From positions 186,001-250,000 of the forward strand of contig JABYQQ010000009.1 in NCBI GenBank assembly GCA_022605405.1: a stretch of 64,000 nt of DNA, in the 5' to 3' direction. Each line of letters starts with the position of its first letter. The first letter of the stretch is position 1. Made by a program: the position numbers and the translations under genes. Below the pieces are notes generated by a model. That model had not been told where the DNA came from. It saw only the letters and a program-made list of their open reading frames with translations, and searched no databases. The stretch comes from Earliella scabrosa. Its lineage: Eukaryota; Basidiomycota; Agaricomycetes; Polyporales; Polyporaceae. Below are positions 34,431-46,465 of the stretch, in pieces.

Positions 34431-35930
34431 ATGTCTCGACAGCACGACGCGCTTTTGAAACGGCTATGCCAGAACGAAGATACCCTTGAGAAGGCACGGT
34501 CTATACTGCACACAGCGAGTATCAAGACTGCCCCAGGGTCCGGATATGAACTCGGGCAAGGAGCCCCAGGACTGCCTGCTATATGCGCGTACATCGCTGC
34601 AGAACAGTGCGTATGGCTTCTCGGTTTCTGCCCGTTGGCTGCAGTTTCTCAGCTGCTCGTTTAGGCTGGGCGACAACGACATTCCGGAGAAACTCGCGCA
34701 AAACTCGTCGTGTCTCAAACCGAAGGTGTTCAAAACCACGCTAAATACCGTCCGGTCCGCGCTCGCGGCTGCCGAGGCTGCCCCCTCGCCGCAGAAGACT
34801 CCGCGGAGAGTAACGTACCAGAAGTTGTTGGACGAGCGGAAGATGGGGCGGAAGAGTCTGGTGGTTGAGTGGATGCAGATGGCGGAAAGGACGCTCATGA
34901 AGAACCCGGAGATGCGGCGGCGGTTTGGGAAGGCGTACGACGCGATCACCCTCGCGGTTTTTTGCTGGACATTCCAGCTCATGTCGGTGCGTCTATCATA
35001 TTCCCTATGTGTGATAGGAGGGTAGTAACTGGACCTGCTATGGAGCAGAGGAAAGCCGACTCTGCAGCGTTGTTGGAGAAGCATGACGTCCCGAGAGACC
35101 AGTTCGACGAGCTGATGGACGCGCTGCCCGAGGTGTGCAAGGAGGTTGCGAAGACTGTCAAGAAGGACATAGCTGCTTTACGCGCACAGTCTACCCCCAG
35201 CAAGCCTTCCGCGTCGAAGACCGCTGCAACTCCCTCCAAGCAGATTACCATCCCGCCTCCCCTGCCTCCTCCCGGCTCTGCCACTCCCTCGCGCCCGCTG
35301 TCCCGATCTCCGTCCAAGTCAGCGTTACGTGCGCCCAGCGTGGACCTCTCGCCGTCAAAGACACCCAGTCATAAGCGCAAGGTCGCGTTCGACGGGCCGA
35401 TTGCGGAGGAAGACGAGGAGGACTTCGATGCGCTGGCGACCCCTTCAAAGAAACAGAAGTTCTCGTCGCCCCTCAAACCCCTTCCTTCCGCTGCCTCTAC
35501 ACCCCGCGCGTCATCCCGCCTCGCGGCCGTCTCCGCGGTCGCGGCCGCCAACCACGCCGCGCTGGACACCGAAGATTCCTCAGCAGGTCCTTCCACGCCC
35601 CGTCGACCGCGTACGACGCCCTCCCAACCATCCTCTACACATTCGTCACGCTCCGTTCGTTCGTCCCGATCCTACACGGCCGCGAGTGGGAGTGCACCAT
35701 CGACTCCGAGCCGAAGGGCTATCCTACCGACCGTCTTCGAGGAGCCAGACGTGCCTCGGCGGCGCTTCCGGCCTGTGTTTGTGGACCAACAGCAATGGCT
35801 CAAAGGGGACGCGCGCCTGGAGAGGGAATTGAAGCCGTGGACGGAACGATGGCGTGAGCTGGTGAAGAAGGCTGGTGGCGACGTGTGGAGGGCGGCGAGT
35901 CTTCCGGGAGCCGTTAGCGTTGGTCGTTGA
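34431..35930 (+). CDS. ORC6: Origin recognition complex subunit 6
   Basis: 460-residue ORC6, nuclear, needed for MCM loading at replication origins. Exons 34431-34606, 34665-34986 and 35046-35930 give 461 codons. The N-terminal cyclin-box-like domain holds KTAPGSGYELGQGAPGLPAI, LAQNSSCLKPKVFKTTL and LVVEWMQMAERTLM. The middle (residues 180-310) is disordered, Pro/Ser-rich and packed with S/T-P-x-K/R sites, plus a basic cluster SHKRKVAF that may be an NLS. The C-terminus has RRFRPVFVDQQQWL and ERWRELVKKAGGDVWR, matching the conserved ORC6 end. Fungal ORC6 is CDK-regulated; the site cluster fits that. The alternative of another cyclin-box protein is unlikely given the C-terminal motif. Confidence 0.82.
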
Positions 35931-36266
35931 TGCCCCCAGGTCTGAGATCCGTACAAGGAATACTGTCTCACATGGATTTTGTATGGTATAAGTTATCCCT
36001 GCATTGGTGTGCACCTGCTCAACGCAACCCGCGCAGGTCTAGACGCTGAAGCGCTCACCAGGCTACGTTGATCGAGACAGGGGCGTCGCTTTCATTCCGG
36101 ACCACTATTGCATGGTCTACTTGATCAGGGCGGCGACTCTCTTAAGCTGCGCTATAGGCTGACTCAATATCATACACAATGGCATCGTAGGTCTGGTTTA
36201 CGAACCACGATAGTGACCAGTAACTACGCATGACAGTGCTCACCCAACTACCACAGGCTTCAAAGC
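35931..36266. other. Intergenic, ORC6 3' flank and upstream of the LRR protein
   Basis: No gene or strong signal seen; both neighbours lie on the plus strand. Confidence 0.5.
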
Positions 36267-37972
36267 ATGAACGCGGACGTCCTCCTTCGAATTATGGAGG
36301 AAGTAACGTTAACTCTCCAGGCATATCCGAACGGAGTCGTCCGCGATCGCCGCAATTTGAAGCCTCTGTCCGCAACATGCCGATTACTCAGGTCATTAAG
36401 TATGCCTATCTTGTTCTCCACGATGATTGTCAGGGAAGGCCGGATGCACTCGGCGGAGAGTTTTATACCTGCGTCGCTGTGGCCTCACGTCAAGTAATAC
36501 TAGTATCCTGTGTATTGACAACCGTACTCACCGTTCACCCCAGGTGGCTTCGATTTTGGGGGGATTTTCCATCGCGAAGGCATGTGGACGTCGACCCTCG
36601 CCTCCTGGAGTACAAGATTTGGCCCTGGTTTGTCGACGCTCTCATCCACATGCCCAATTTGGACACTGTCTCCTTCGGTCACGGGCATGTCCATCCTTCG
36701 TTCTACGTTGGGGTTCCATGGATTATTGTAGCTACAGTACTGTCAACTCCCCAAGTGCGCAACGTCCACTTCCCCGGTCCAATCCTGCAACACTCAGACA
36801 TCACTCTCCCCAAGTCTATCAACCTCTCCGTAGCTCCGATAACGTCCTTCAGATGTATTCCACCCGACGACTACCGTGATAGCCATCGATTCTGCATCCC
36901 GGACACCATGCTCGCTGCCGTCATAGCTCAGCAAGCACACGCATCGCTCGAAACTTTGGTTCTACCTAGCGAAATCGCACCTTACCGAGCGTTTTGGCGG
37001 CAAGACTGGCCATGTCTACTCGAACTCACATTGCGCGGACGACGCTTCGATATAGGAGACCTAGGTGTACCAGTGGCTCTGATGCCGGTACTTGCACGAA
37101 TGCCGAAGCTCCGCATCCTCAATCTCGAGCTATCTCAACCACTGGGCGTCGAACGACAGCCTATGTGCCCTGCCGATTGGAATGCGGGATGTCCTTGGCC
37201 AAATCTGGAGACCCTTCTGATCTCCTATCCTCATCCGAACGACCAGATATACACCCTCTTACCTTCGACTCTGCGCACCCTTGCGCTTCGATGCTGGCCG
37301 CGTCATTACCTCCACCAGTTGCCGAGCTCGCAAATGGCTATGGACAAGGGGGCCTGGTACTCACCCATCCTGACATCGTCCGAGATGCTTTCCATCCTTC
37401 GTCGTTGCGATACGTCCGGATCGCTGCGGAACGTCGAGCACGCTGACCTCGAGTTCCAAGAGGACGATCACTGCACAGAGCTGTATAGACTCATCTCATC
37501 TGTCTTCCCGAACGTCACGTCTTTGACCATCCACCGCTACCGGCAGCATGGGACCGACGACTCCTCCGTTGTGCGTGACTCTTAGCTCTCTGCGGAGACT
37601 TCACTGACGATGGAGCAGGCATCAATCGCTACGGCCCTTGCTGGGCTGACAAAGCTCCGGGTGCTACGCATTCACCTTGACTTGAACGCGGCGCCGAACC
37701 CGTGGATGACCAGCCAGATACCCAGGAAGGGTCGACCATTTGGGATGTCAGCAGTCAACGACGAAACATTCATTCCCTTCGTGCACGCATGCAACTCTGC
37801 CGCCGGGACGTTCGCCTCCCTGCTCGCGCCGTCAGTGGAATGGGTATGCATCCTCTATCGCCGGCGTAGCAGAAACAGCTGGTCTCCATATCGCATCTTC
37901 AACAATGGCCCAGATGCCCGCGCTGAATGCCGAAGAGACCATATGCAGACTCAATTGAACGGTCTCTCGTGA
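36267..37972 (+). CDS. F-box-like leucine-rich repeat protein
   Basis: 535-residue protein of the large mushroom F-box/LRR type, presumably a substrate adaptor for an SCF ubiquitin ligase. Exons 36267-36493, 36544-37570 and 37619-37972 give 536 codons. The start MNADVLLRIMEEVT resembles the first helix of an F-box, without the usual LP before it. RRNLKPLSATCRLLRSLSMPILF continues that module. Irregular LRR-like segments follow, for example LIHMPNLDTVSFG, HASLETLVLPSE, MPKLRILNLEL, WPNLETLLISYP and TKLRVLRIHLDL. The family is poorly conserved, so F-box assignment is moderate. The last exon could contain one more intron, because its final 45 residues are not obviously LRR. Confidence 0.7.
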
Positions 37973-38159
37973 GTTGCGTTTCTTTCTTCGCCTCTCCCAC
38001 TTGTTGATGAAGATCAAAGATTACTGGAGAGATCGAGTCCTCCTGGAAGACTGTGGTTTGTCAACACCAACTAGAACCTACAGGCTATCAGCCTTTTCTA
38101 CGCTGGCTCGTCCATTTCTGATTTGTGCGACGATTACGACTCGCTCGAAGCCTTCCGAC

Positions 38160-41100
38160 TCACTTGCGAACAAGGGTAGGTCGAGCCTGAGATGGCTGCT
38201 TCGAACGCCAGATCCCGCGTGGTGCTCGGGAAGACTGCCCTTGTTTGCTCCGGTCGCGAGGCCCTCCCCTTTGGACGGAAACGTAAGGAACGGAGGCTTC
38301 AGGGCGAGGGGAAGAGGGATCGGCGTGGGGTTGAGGATGGACTTGGCCGACGAGGAACTGAGAGCGTGATCGTTTATGCTTGGGCTCCGATTCATCCTGC
38401 AAGTATGGCGATGTGCCATCTTCGGTGTCACGTAGAGACCGCTTACGATACCATTCGCCAGTCGCATGGGGATCGTCATGAACGACCCTATCATCACGGT
38501 CCAGGGGGTACGTCTGCAGAAATTCGGCCCAGAAGTTGCCGAGCTTCCTCGCGAGTGCGTGAGGGACATCCTGCGGGTCCAGAACAGGTTGCTCATCCAC
38601 CATCGGCTGTTCAACCACCTCCACAGCTTCTGGCTGCTTCGCTTCCATCGTCTCCGGCGGACCTTCTAGCTTTGCTATCTCCTGCGGCTGTTCCGAACCC
38701 ATAGTCTCGTTCCTCTGTCCGGTCCTATTCCGGTCTTCTGTTCTGGCTGTCTTCATCGACACCTTCGATAGCGATGTCTCCTGCAACCATCTCACGTCTG
38801 GTTCATCTCCTGTCCACGATGTCTTCCTGTGCGCTGCCACCGCCGATGTCATCTCCCGTTCCTCCAACCCTACCGCGGCCTCCTCATCCTCCACTGGTTC
38901 CGATGGCTCCTCATCTCCCGATGTCTTCTTGGGCGCCCCGTCCTTCAACCTCTTCAACGGATCTTCCCCCTCATCGGATCCGTCTGTTGTCTCTTCGTCT
39001 GAAGTCCATGGCACCTTCGGTCGGTTCATCCGTGGCTGCTGGGATTCCATCCCGGGCAGGTTTTCCATATACTCATGTTTCTTGACCGTTCCCGATGGCA
39101 GCAGTGGCAGGTCGGGTTTGGGTGGCCAGATACAGTCCAGCACGGCGTCGATCCAATGCCGTAGAGCAGGGCTGAATTGAATCGGTCCCGTGTACCCGCG
39201 GAAAACGGAGTTACTGACTTTCCCAATGCCACCAAACGGGACACCGTTAGCCCAGGGCAGAGAGAACTCGAAGAACATGGCCATCGTAGATGCGATCGTG
39301 TCCTGGGCGGCGTCGTGAGGCAGCCAAAGGAAGGCGCAATACAAGACAACATATACGAGGGATTCTAGGTCATCTTCAAGGTTTTGGCGTCTGGTTACAC
39401 CGTTGTGGTGCAGCATCGCGATCGACATGAACTCCCAAGTACCCTATCAACAGGTCAGCGATGACGTTCGCGAACGTCCACATCATCAGCCCACGTACCG
39501 CTCGACCGATGCGAACAGAACCGCCCGATGCATCGACCAGGGAGGATGCGTCCCAATCCACCAGATATCCGGTCCTAACAGAGCGCCCTGGTTCCGCCAC
39601 CAAGATAATGCTGCCGAGACTGATGTCTCTGTGTAAGCGAGAGCATTTGGTATGTGCGTCCATCATGGCTATACTTCGCGATGAGAAAAGTGGCGAGACG
39701 AGAGAGCAATCGTACAACGAACCTTGCAACACGTCGTAGGACGCGTGGAGTAGTTCCTCCGTGCCTTTGAACTGCCTGAGTCCATAACCGACTGGGCCCA
39801 TCACGAGTCGGTAGTGTATGCGTTTACTGAGAGAAAGCTTCTTCCCAGACACCTTGCATCTCCAAGAATCTCGACGAATCTCGTCCGTCATCGTTGCTTG
39901 CAAGTCGTGACCTGTCAAAGTCTCGCGTGAGTGACTGTCTTGTGAGCGATCTTACAGAGACGGAGAACTCACCAGTGAGCTTTGCTTCACCTTCTGGTAT
40001 GTAGTATGGCACGTCTCCATGCCACACAAGAGTTGGAACGTTGCGTACACCGCGACTATTCAGGTCTTGCAAGATGCATCCCTCCTCCACGTCATGAGAA
40101 CGCCATGTGTCCTTTAGGAACACGACGTGATGTGTCACGGTGTCCACGGCCCAGAACCCCGTCGTCCCTCTGCCAGCGAGAAGCAGCGGCGATATGATGG
40201 GACGAGATACGATGAACCGACGGACTGTTTCGGCGTTGGCTGTGGTCCCCTGGAGAACATGGTACGCAAAGACGTGATTGGGCAGGTAATGCTCGCTCAC
40301 AACCTTGGCGAGGTCGTCCCCATCGAGTGCAAGCTGTGACCGCACGTGCGCCCTGATGCAATCCTGAAACAAGGCCTCCTCAGCTGCCGTGGCCACCTCT
40401 ACCGTGAGGTCGTGACCCCGTCCAGCGTTAGATGTTTGGGAGAAGCGCCACAGGAAATCGCATAATAGTTCCGGGTGAGTGCGGATGTCGAAAGATGCTG
40501 TGGCGACGCATCCCGCACGGTCCCACCGAAAGAGTCGGGCGCGGGAACCCGACATCGCGACTGAGAAGAGGAAGACGCGAGATTGCCGAGCGAAGACCTC
40601 GGTCGCGTAGGATATATGTTGCCCGAGAGCTCGATTGACGAAAGGAGTGAGGCGGCTGTTCGGGGATTGGGTGACGAATTCATGGGATGCGCGGTCTTGT
40701 TCACTGGCATCAAGCGGAGGGTCGATAAAGAAGTCGAATGCGGAGTTAGCTGTGATCTCGATGTAGAGTTCGGCGTATCCAAGGTCTATGCGGGATGAAG
40801 GATCAGAGCGTTGGAGAGATGGTAAATGGTCTTCCCGAAAGAGACAGATATGAGGTTTCATGTGCCCGAGCTGGTTACGGTGACTCGAACGCGCAGTCGC
40901 GTTGTCGAACACGAACCCGGGGCACCGCCGTCGTCCTTGTTCACTGCGATTCAACGCCGCGATCTGCAATTCTATTGAGTGCGCCACATCTCGAATTTAA
41001 AAGAGCATCGCGCACCAGAGGCTGATATATCTCCGCCGCTGTGACGGCGCGCTGTGGCACAGACTTGAATGCGTCGGTGTGAGATAGCATTCCTTCCGTG

Positions 41101-41309
41101 CTGATCGGCCGATGGGACCCTACGAAGTACTTCATGAATTCGTGGACGGGCATCGGGCCGACCGTCCAGTTTCTTGAATCGCCTACGATTCGATTGTTGC
41201 GAGCGTCGGCACCCTTGGGATTGAGATCCGTGATGTTGACCAGAGTATGATCCAGCGCCATGGGTACGTCATAGATGCATTCACGAGGAGGAGAGGTGAG
41301 CCACGACAT
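38160..41309 (-). CDS. FunK1-type fungal protein kinase
   Basis: 975-residue member of FunK1, a kinase family expanded in multicellular basidiomycetes; targets unknown. Exons 41309-41016, 40963-39973, 39911-39723, 39668-39499 and 39443-38160 give 976 codons. The N-terminal FunK1 region has GFWAVDTVTHHVVFLKDTWR. The catalytic loop is CSRLHRDISLGSIIL (HRD kept), followed by YLVDWDASS in place of DFG. GTWEFMSIAMLHHNG and EDDLESLVYVVLYCAFLW are family signatures. After the kinase domain comes a long disordered tail of about 330 residues, rich in Glu/Pro/Lys with repeated EQP motifs, basic clusters and a basic C-terminus. Expression or kinase activity cannot be judged, but all core motifs are intact. 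Confidence 0.87.
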
Positions 41310-42079
41310 GACAAAGTCTGGGGACGGTAGAGTGTATGGGGCGGTTTTAATTTGAATAACTCAGCGTGAAGTACGCACATATAAGTAGAGTGGCGGAGTG
41401 CGTTCTTGTGTTGGGGCGCTTATTGCGACTGCTACGATGATGGCCGGCGCGTCGTTATTGTCTTCGTCATCATCCATCAGTGGGACACTTCGATTGCCAC
41501 CTCCTGTTGATGAGTGACCTAGGAGGACTGCGGAGATAACCGCACCTTCTCGGCCAGTGGCAAGTTGGGCTGCGATGTCAGGCCGAAGGCCCGAGAGAAA
41601 ACTGGGTCTTCCTGTGTTGGGGATCTGGGGTCCTAGAGAAGAGAGTTCCAATTGCAAGCTACTTACCATTATTTCGTCGCCATGCGGATGAGAAGGCGCA
41701 CTGAGCAAATGACAACTGTCGAGTAGCTGATATGTCACAGGGTGTTGACAGCACAACGGAATGAAGACTGATGCATGATGAACGACGACGTCGAGGGTAA
41801 ACTATCCACAATTGTTCCACTGTCAGTGAGTAGACCTCGAAAGAAGAGAAGCTTCGGGACTCACTTCATGAAGCTGACGGCAGGTGTCATTCCCCCGCAC
41901 CCCGCACGCAAAGTTCGTCACAGCCAAGGCTGTCATGTTCTGATAGCATTCAGACAAATCCCTATGGGAAGACATTGGAGCAAAGGAGAGCACGACCTAT
42001 ATGAAGCACATCAGGAGGGAAAACATATGACAAAACAGTAAGCCAATGTGTCAGGAAGTATCATCAGAAGTGACGCTTT
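41310..42079. other. Intergenic region upstream of FunK1
   Basis: Contains an open frame on the minus strand (41361-41756, about 130 codons) with an acidic MDDDEDNNDAP stretch. It has no homology I recognise and no splice support, so I do not call it. A CATATAAG lies at about 41379-41386 on the plus strand. Confidence 0.45.
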
Positions 42080-43027
<948 letters not shown>

Positions 43028-43315
43028 TGTGGCAGCTAAGACCTGCTATGCGAGACGAGTCGGAGAGCGTGCGAGGCTGGTGCGAGGCGCAGGGAAGAAA
43101 GAGGCCAAGCCGAGCCCGAGTGTGGGGAAACTGTCTCGCAGGATCACGTGTCGGACGCGTCGAGCATCTGAGATCCGTCGCGTCGCGATCTCCCGAGCCC
43201 CGGCTGCATCGGGCCGGAGGCAGTTTGGCACTCCACCCCAACTCGCATCTGTGACCTCAACGTTCAGTTACCGCCATTCCTCTGGCCAACCGCGACAACC
43301 GCAACCGCTTGCTCA

Positions 43316-44941
43316 ATGCTCTTTCAGGGCGACTTCGTGCAATCTACTAGACTCGGAGAGATTGAGATCCTGCGAGACTTTCTCCTCAGTGAGGTGCAAA
43401 CCTGACGGTCCTCGATACCTTATCGCTGAACGGAGCTCAATCCTCCTAGGTGTAAACCATGAAGGCTATATAGATCAACTTGCACCCGCCTCACAACATG
43501 ATTCCCGTTCGCTCTTGACAAGTGAAATGCCGACCGTGTTACCCAAGGGCACGTTCATGCTGCCTACCTTCCACGACTTACACCTGCACGCCCCGCAATT
43601 TCTCTATCAAGGCACTGGCCTACACCTCCCCCTCATGGCGTGGCTTAACGAATACGCTTTCAAGGCCGAGGAGAGGCTGGATGCCGACCCCCAGCTAGCG
43701 GAGACGGTATACAGGCGGTTGGCGAGCCGCCTCATCGAGCACGGTACCGGGGCGGTCCTGCTCTTTGGTACTATTCGGACAGAAACCAAGTGAGTACTGA
43801 AGCTCCCACTTTGCACCATTCCGCCCGTCTTTTAAATGCAACACAATCCAGTCTCATTCTTGCCCGCGTCATGCAAGAAGCCGGCATTCGCGCCTTCGTT
43901 GGCAAACTCTCCATGGACATCTCAACCCGGCCTTCGTACGTAGAGGGTTCCGCAGAGGCAGCTCTCGATGCTGCCCGTGCCTTTTGCGATCGATGCCTCG
44001 ACATCACCTCCAATCGGCCTCCTCACGAGCGGCTCATCGCACCTGTGCTAACCCCTCGCTTCGTTCCTACCTGTTCCAATGAGCTCCTGGTAGGACTCGG
44101 TGCTCTCTCCGCGGAGAAAAGCTTGCGCATCCAAAGCCATATGGCAGAGGCCCACGACCAGGTCGAGCACGTCCTAGCAGAACGCGACGCACACGATATG
44201 GACGTCTTCGCACAGGTCAGGCCCGCCATTCACATGCGCTCCCTCCCTCCTCTCCTGATCCCTTCCACAGCACAACCTACTGACCCCTCACACCGTCCAA
44301 GCGCACTGCACCTTCCTCACCCCGCCGGCGCTCGCCTGCCTCGCAGAGACGGGCACCGCGATCGCCCACTGCCCGCTCTCGAACGCGTACTTCTCCGCCG
44401 AGCCGCTCCGCCTGCGCGAGGCGCTCGACGCCGGGGTGCGCGTCGGGCTCGGGACGGACATCGCGGGCGGATACTCGATCGACATCATGAACGCGATGCG
44501 CCACGCCGTCGCCGTGTCCCGCATGCGCGAGGGCGCGCGCATCCGGGCCTGCTCGGGCACGCGCCGACATCTCGACAAACCGGACGACTGGGTGCTGTCG
44601 ATCGACTGGAAGGAGGCGCTGTTTCTTGCGACGAGGGGCGGGGCGGAGGCCCTCGGTCTGCCGGAGGGAGCGGGAACGTTCGTTGTGGGAGCACCGTTCG
44701 ACGCGCAATGTAGTGCGTGGCGTCCTATATGTTATTGTCTCGTCTACGTATTACTCACCGTGATGCAGTCCAGTTGTTTGACCCTGATACGGGCGAGGGC
44801 ACCGGCCCCATCGACTACTTTGAGGACCCTCGCTCTAGCGAACTCACCTTGGATATGGTAGAGAAATGGTGGTGTCTCGGGGATGCTCGGAACCGCAAGG
44901 GCATGTGGGTGCAAGGTAGGTCAGTTGGGAATTGGAGCTGA
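43316..44941 (+). CDS. Guanine deaminase
   Basis: 462-residue zinc amidohydrolase converting guanine to xanthine in purine salvage/breakdown, cytosolic. Exons 43316-43388, 43450-43789, 43852-44215, 44271-44709 and 44769-44941 give 463 codons. Landmarks are FQGDFVQSTRLGEIEIL at the N-terminus, LPTFHDLHLHAPQFLYQG with the first zinc His pair, TGAVLLFGTI, QSHMAEAHDQVEHV with metal/substrate His, VQAHCTFLTP, AIAHCPLSNAYFS and VGLGTDIAGGYSIDIMNAMR with the catalytic Asp. The C-terminal FQLFDPDTGEGTGPIDYFED also matches. The acceptor of exon 2 is CTAG before GTGTAAACC; an upstream AG would create a stop. Product assignment is strong. Confidence 0.92.
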
Positions 44942-45100
44942 ACATCTGAAGGCCGGGGAGCTGGACGTGGATTATATAGATCAGATACATGAGCCCACCG
45001 AATGTATTGTAACCATAGTACAGAAGATTCTTGACTATCACTATGACCCAGAGACGAAGGAAAAAACAATCATGAATACTATAGTGAGTCAGGAGCAAGC

Positions 45101-46263
45101 TCAGCTCGCCATGTCCATCTTCTCCAAGTCCTCCCACGATGGCAAACCGATGACACCCGGCAATTCCGCCCACAATTTCTCCCTCAGGGCAAGGACATCC
45201 CGTTTGAACCCCCGGCGACATTGGACGCAGATGTTCTGATCATCCGCGAGCTCGTCGATGGCTTGCACGGTATAGTGCAGGGGTCCGGTACGGACGACCC
45301 ACGAGCGAGATAGCCGGGTGCCTAAACGCAGGAAGGCCTTTTGGCACAGTCCGGGCTGGCCGTGGCAGTCCTTCTCTGGCGTCCGCTCGCTGCATGTCCG
45401 TCGAATGAAACTCAGAATGACGTCTATCCGATGCTGGAACATGAGCGTGTAGTCTTGCACGTCCCGCGCCGACAGCTGATTCGACGGCCGTGAGGGGTGA
45501 TCGACCTTGAGCTTCGGGTGGTCGCCGCGCAAGAGGTCGGGGAGGGGGTAGAGGGAGAGGAAGTAGAGGGCGGAGGGCACGATGACGTTGACGTGTGTCT
45601 CGCGGGCGAGGTTGAGGACATGCAGCGGGTGTACATACGGGAAGGTGAGGTCGCCGACGAGAGGCGCGTGCATGGCGCGCTCGATGAACTGGTCGTGCCC
45701 TCGTATCGTGTGCGGCCATATGTCAAGTAGATGTTTGATCGCCTGCCGTCGCAAGTGCGCGATGAAGTACTTGGTTGCTAATCGGAGGATGCCCGCGAGG
45801 TGGTAGAAGTCTTGTATGCTCTTGTGCTGGAACGAGCTGGGTGCGACGAGAAGACCAAGGTCGGACGGGCATCCAAAGACGGATTTGGGGCAGGAAAAAA
45901 CCGTGACAATCGTCATGAGGACCGAGAGGGACAGAGGGGGCGCGTACGACGCACCGCGTGCGGGAGTGAGACTCACACTCCGTCGTACAATGCGCGGATG
46001 AGCGCGCTCAGCTCCACAGGAGGGTCGTACATGCGCACGACCTGGCACCCGTCCGCATATTCCACGTCCGCCGCGTCGGGGACGGGCAGCTCGAACATCG
46101 ACTGGAAGACTTCTGAGTGTCGGGCGAGCATTCCCCGGTGGACCCTAAACGCGACGGTGACATCCGAGGCCGTGTCCTCGGTGAGGACAATGACGTTGCC
46201 GTCGTCGAACCAGGGTTCACCGCGTTGATCGAGTGGAATCGTCGCCCTGGAGGCGGGGAGCAT
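45101..46263 (-). CDS. BTB/POZ domain protein
   Basis: 340-residue protein with an N-terminal BTB domain of the type abundant in mushrooms. Exons 46263-45977 and 45836-45101 give 341 codons. The domain opens GEPWFDDGNVIVLTEDT and continues TVAFRVHRGMLARHSEVFQ, YDPPVELSALIRALYDG and FYHLAGILRLATKYFIAHLR, which is the usual BTB core. The C-terminal half has no known domain; it ends with a Cys pair CVQCRRGF. Likely a dimerisation or Cullin-3 adaptor protein, but this is inference. The gap to MON1 is about 200 bp with divergent orientation. Confidence 0.82.
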
Positions 46264-46465
46264 TAATGTGGAACGAGGAGGGACTGAGGAGATGGTGGTG
46301 GTCAAGGTCAATGTGCGTATGTAAACGCCGGCAAGACTTGCCTCCTCTCTTGCACCATCTGCCACCATTTGGACCGCAACGGGCTGCTGTCTGACGGTCG
46401 CCACCTTCGTCTGCGCTGTTCCCCGCTTTCTCCAGGACATGCGATAGGCCGTGGACGACATCCCA

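Noticed and set aside
41361..41756. Open frame of about 130 codons upstream of FunK1
   Set aside because: No homology, no splice support and it covers the FunK1 upstream region; too weak to call.
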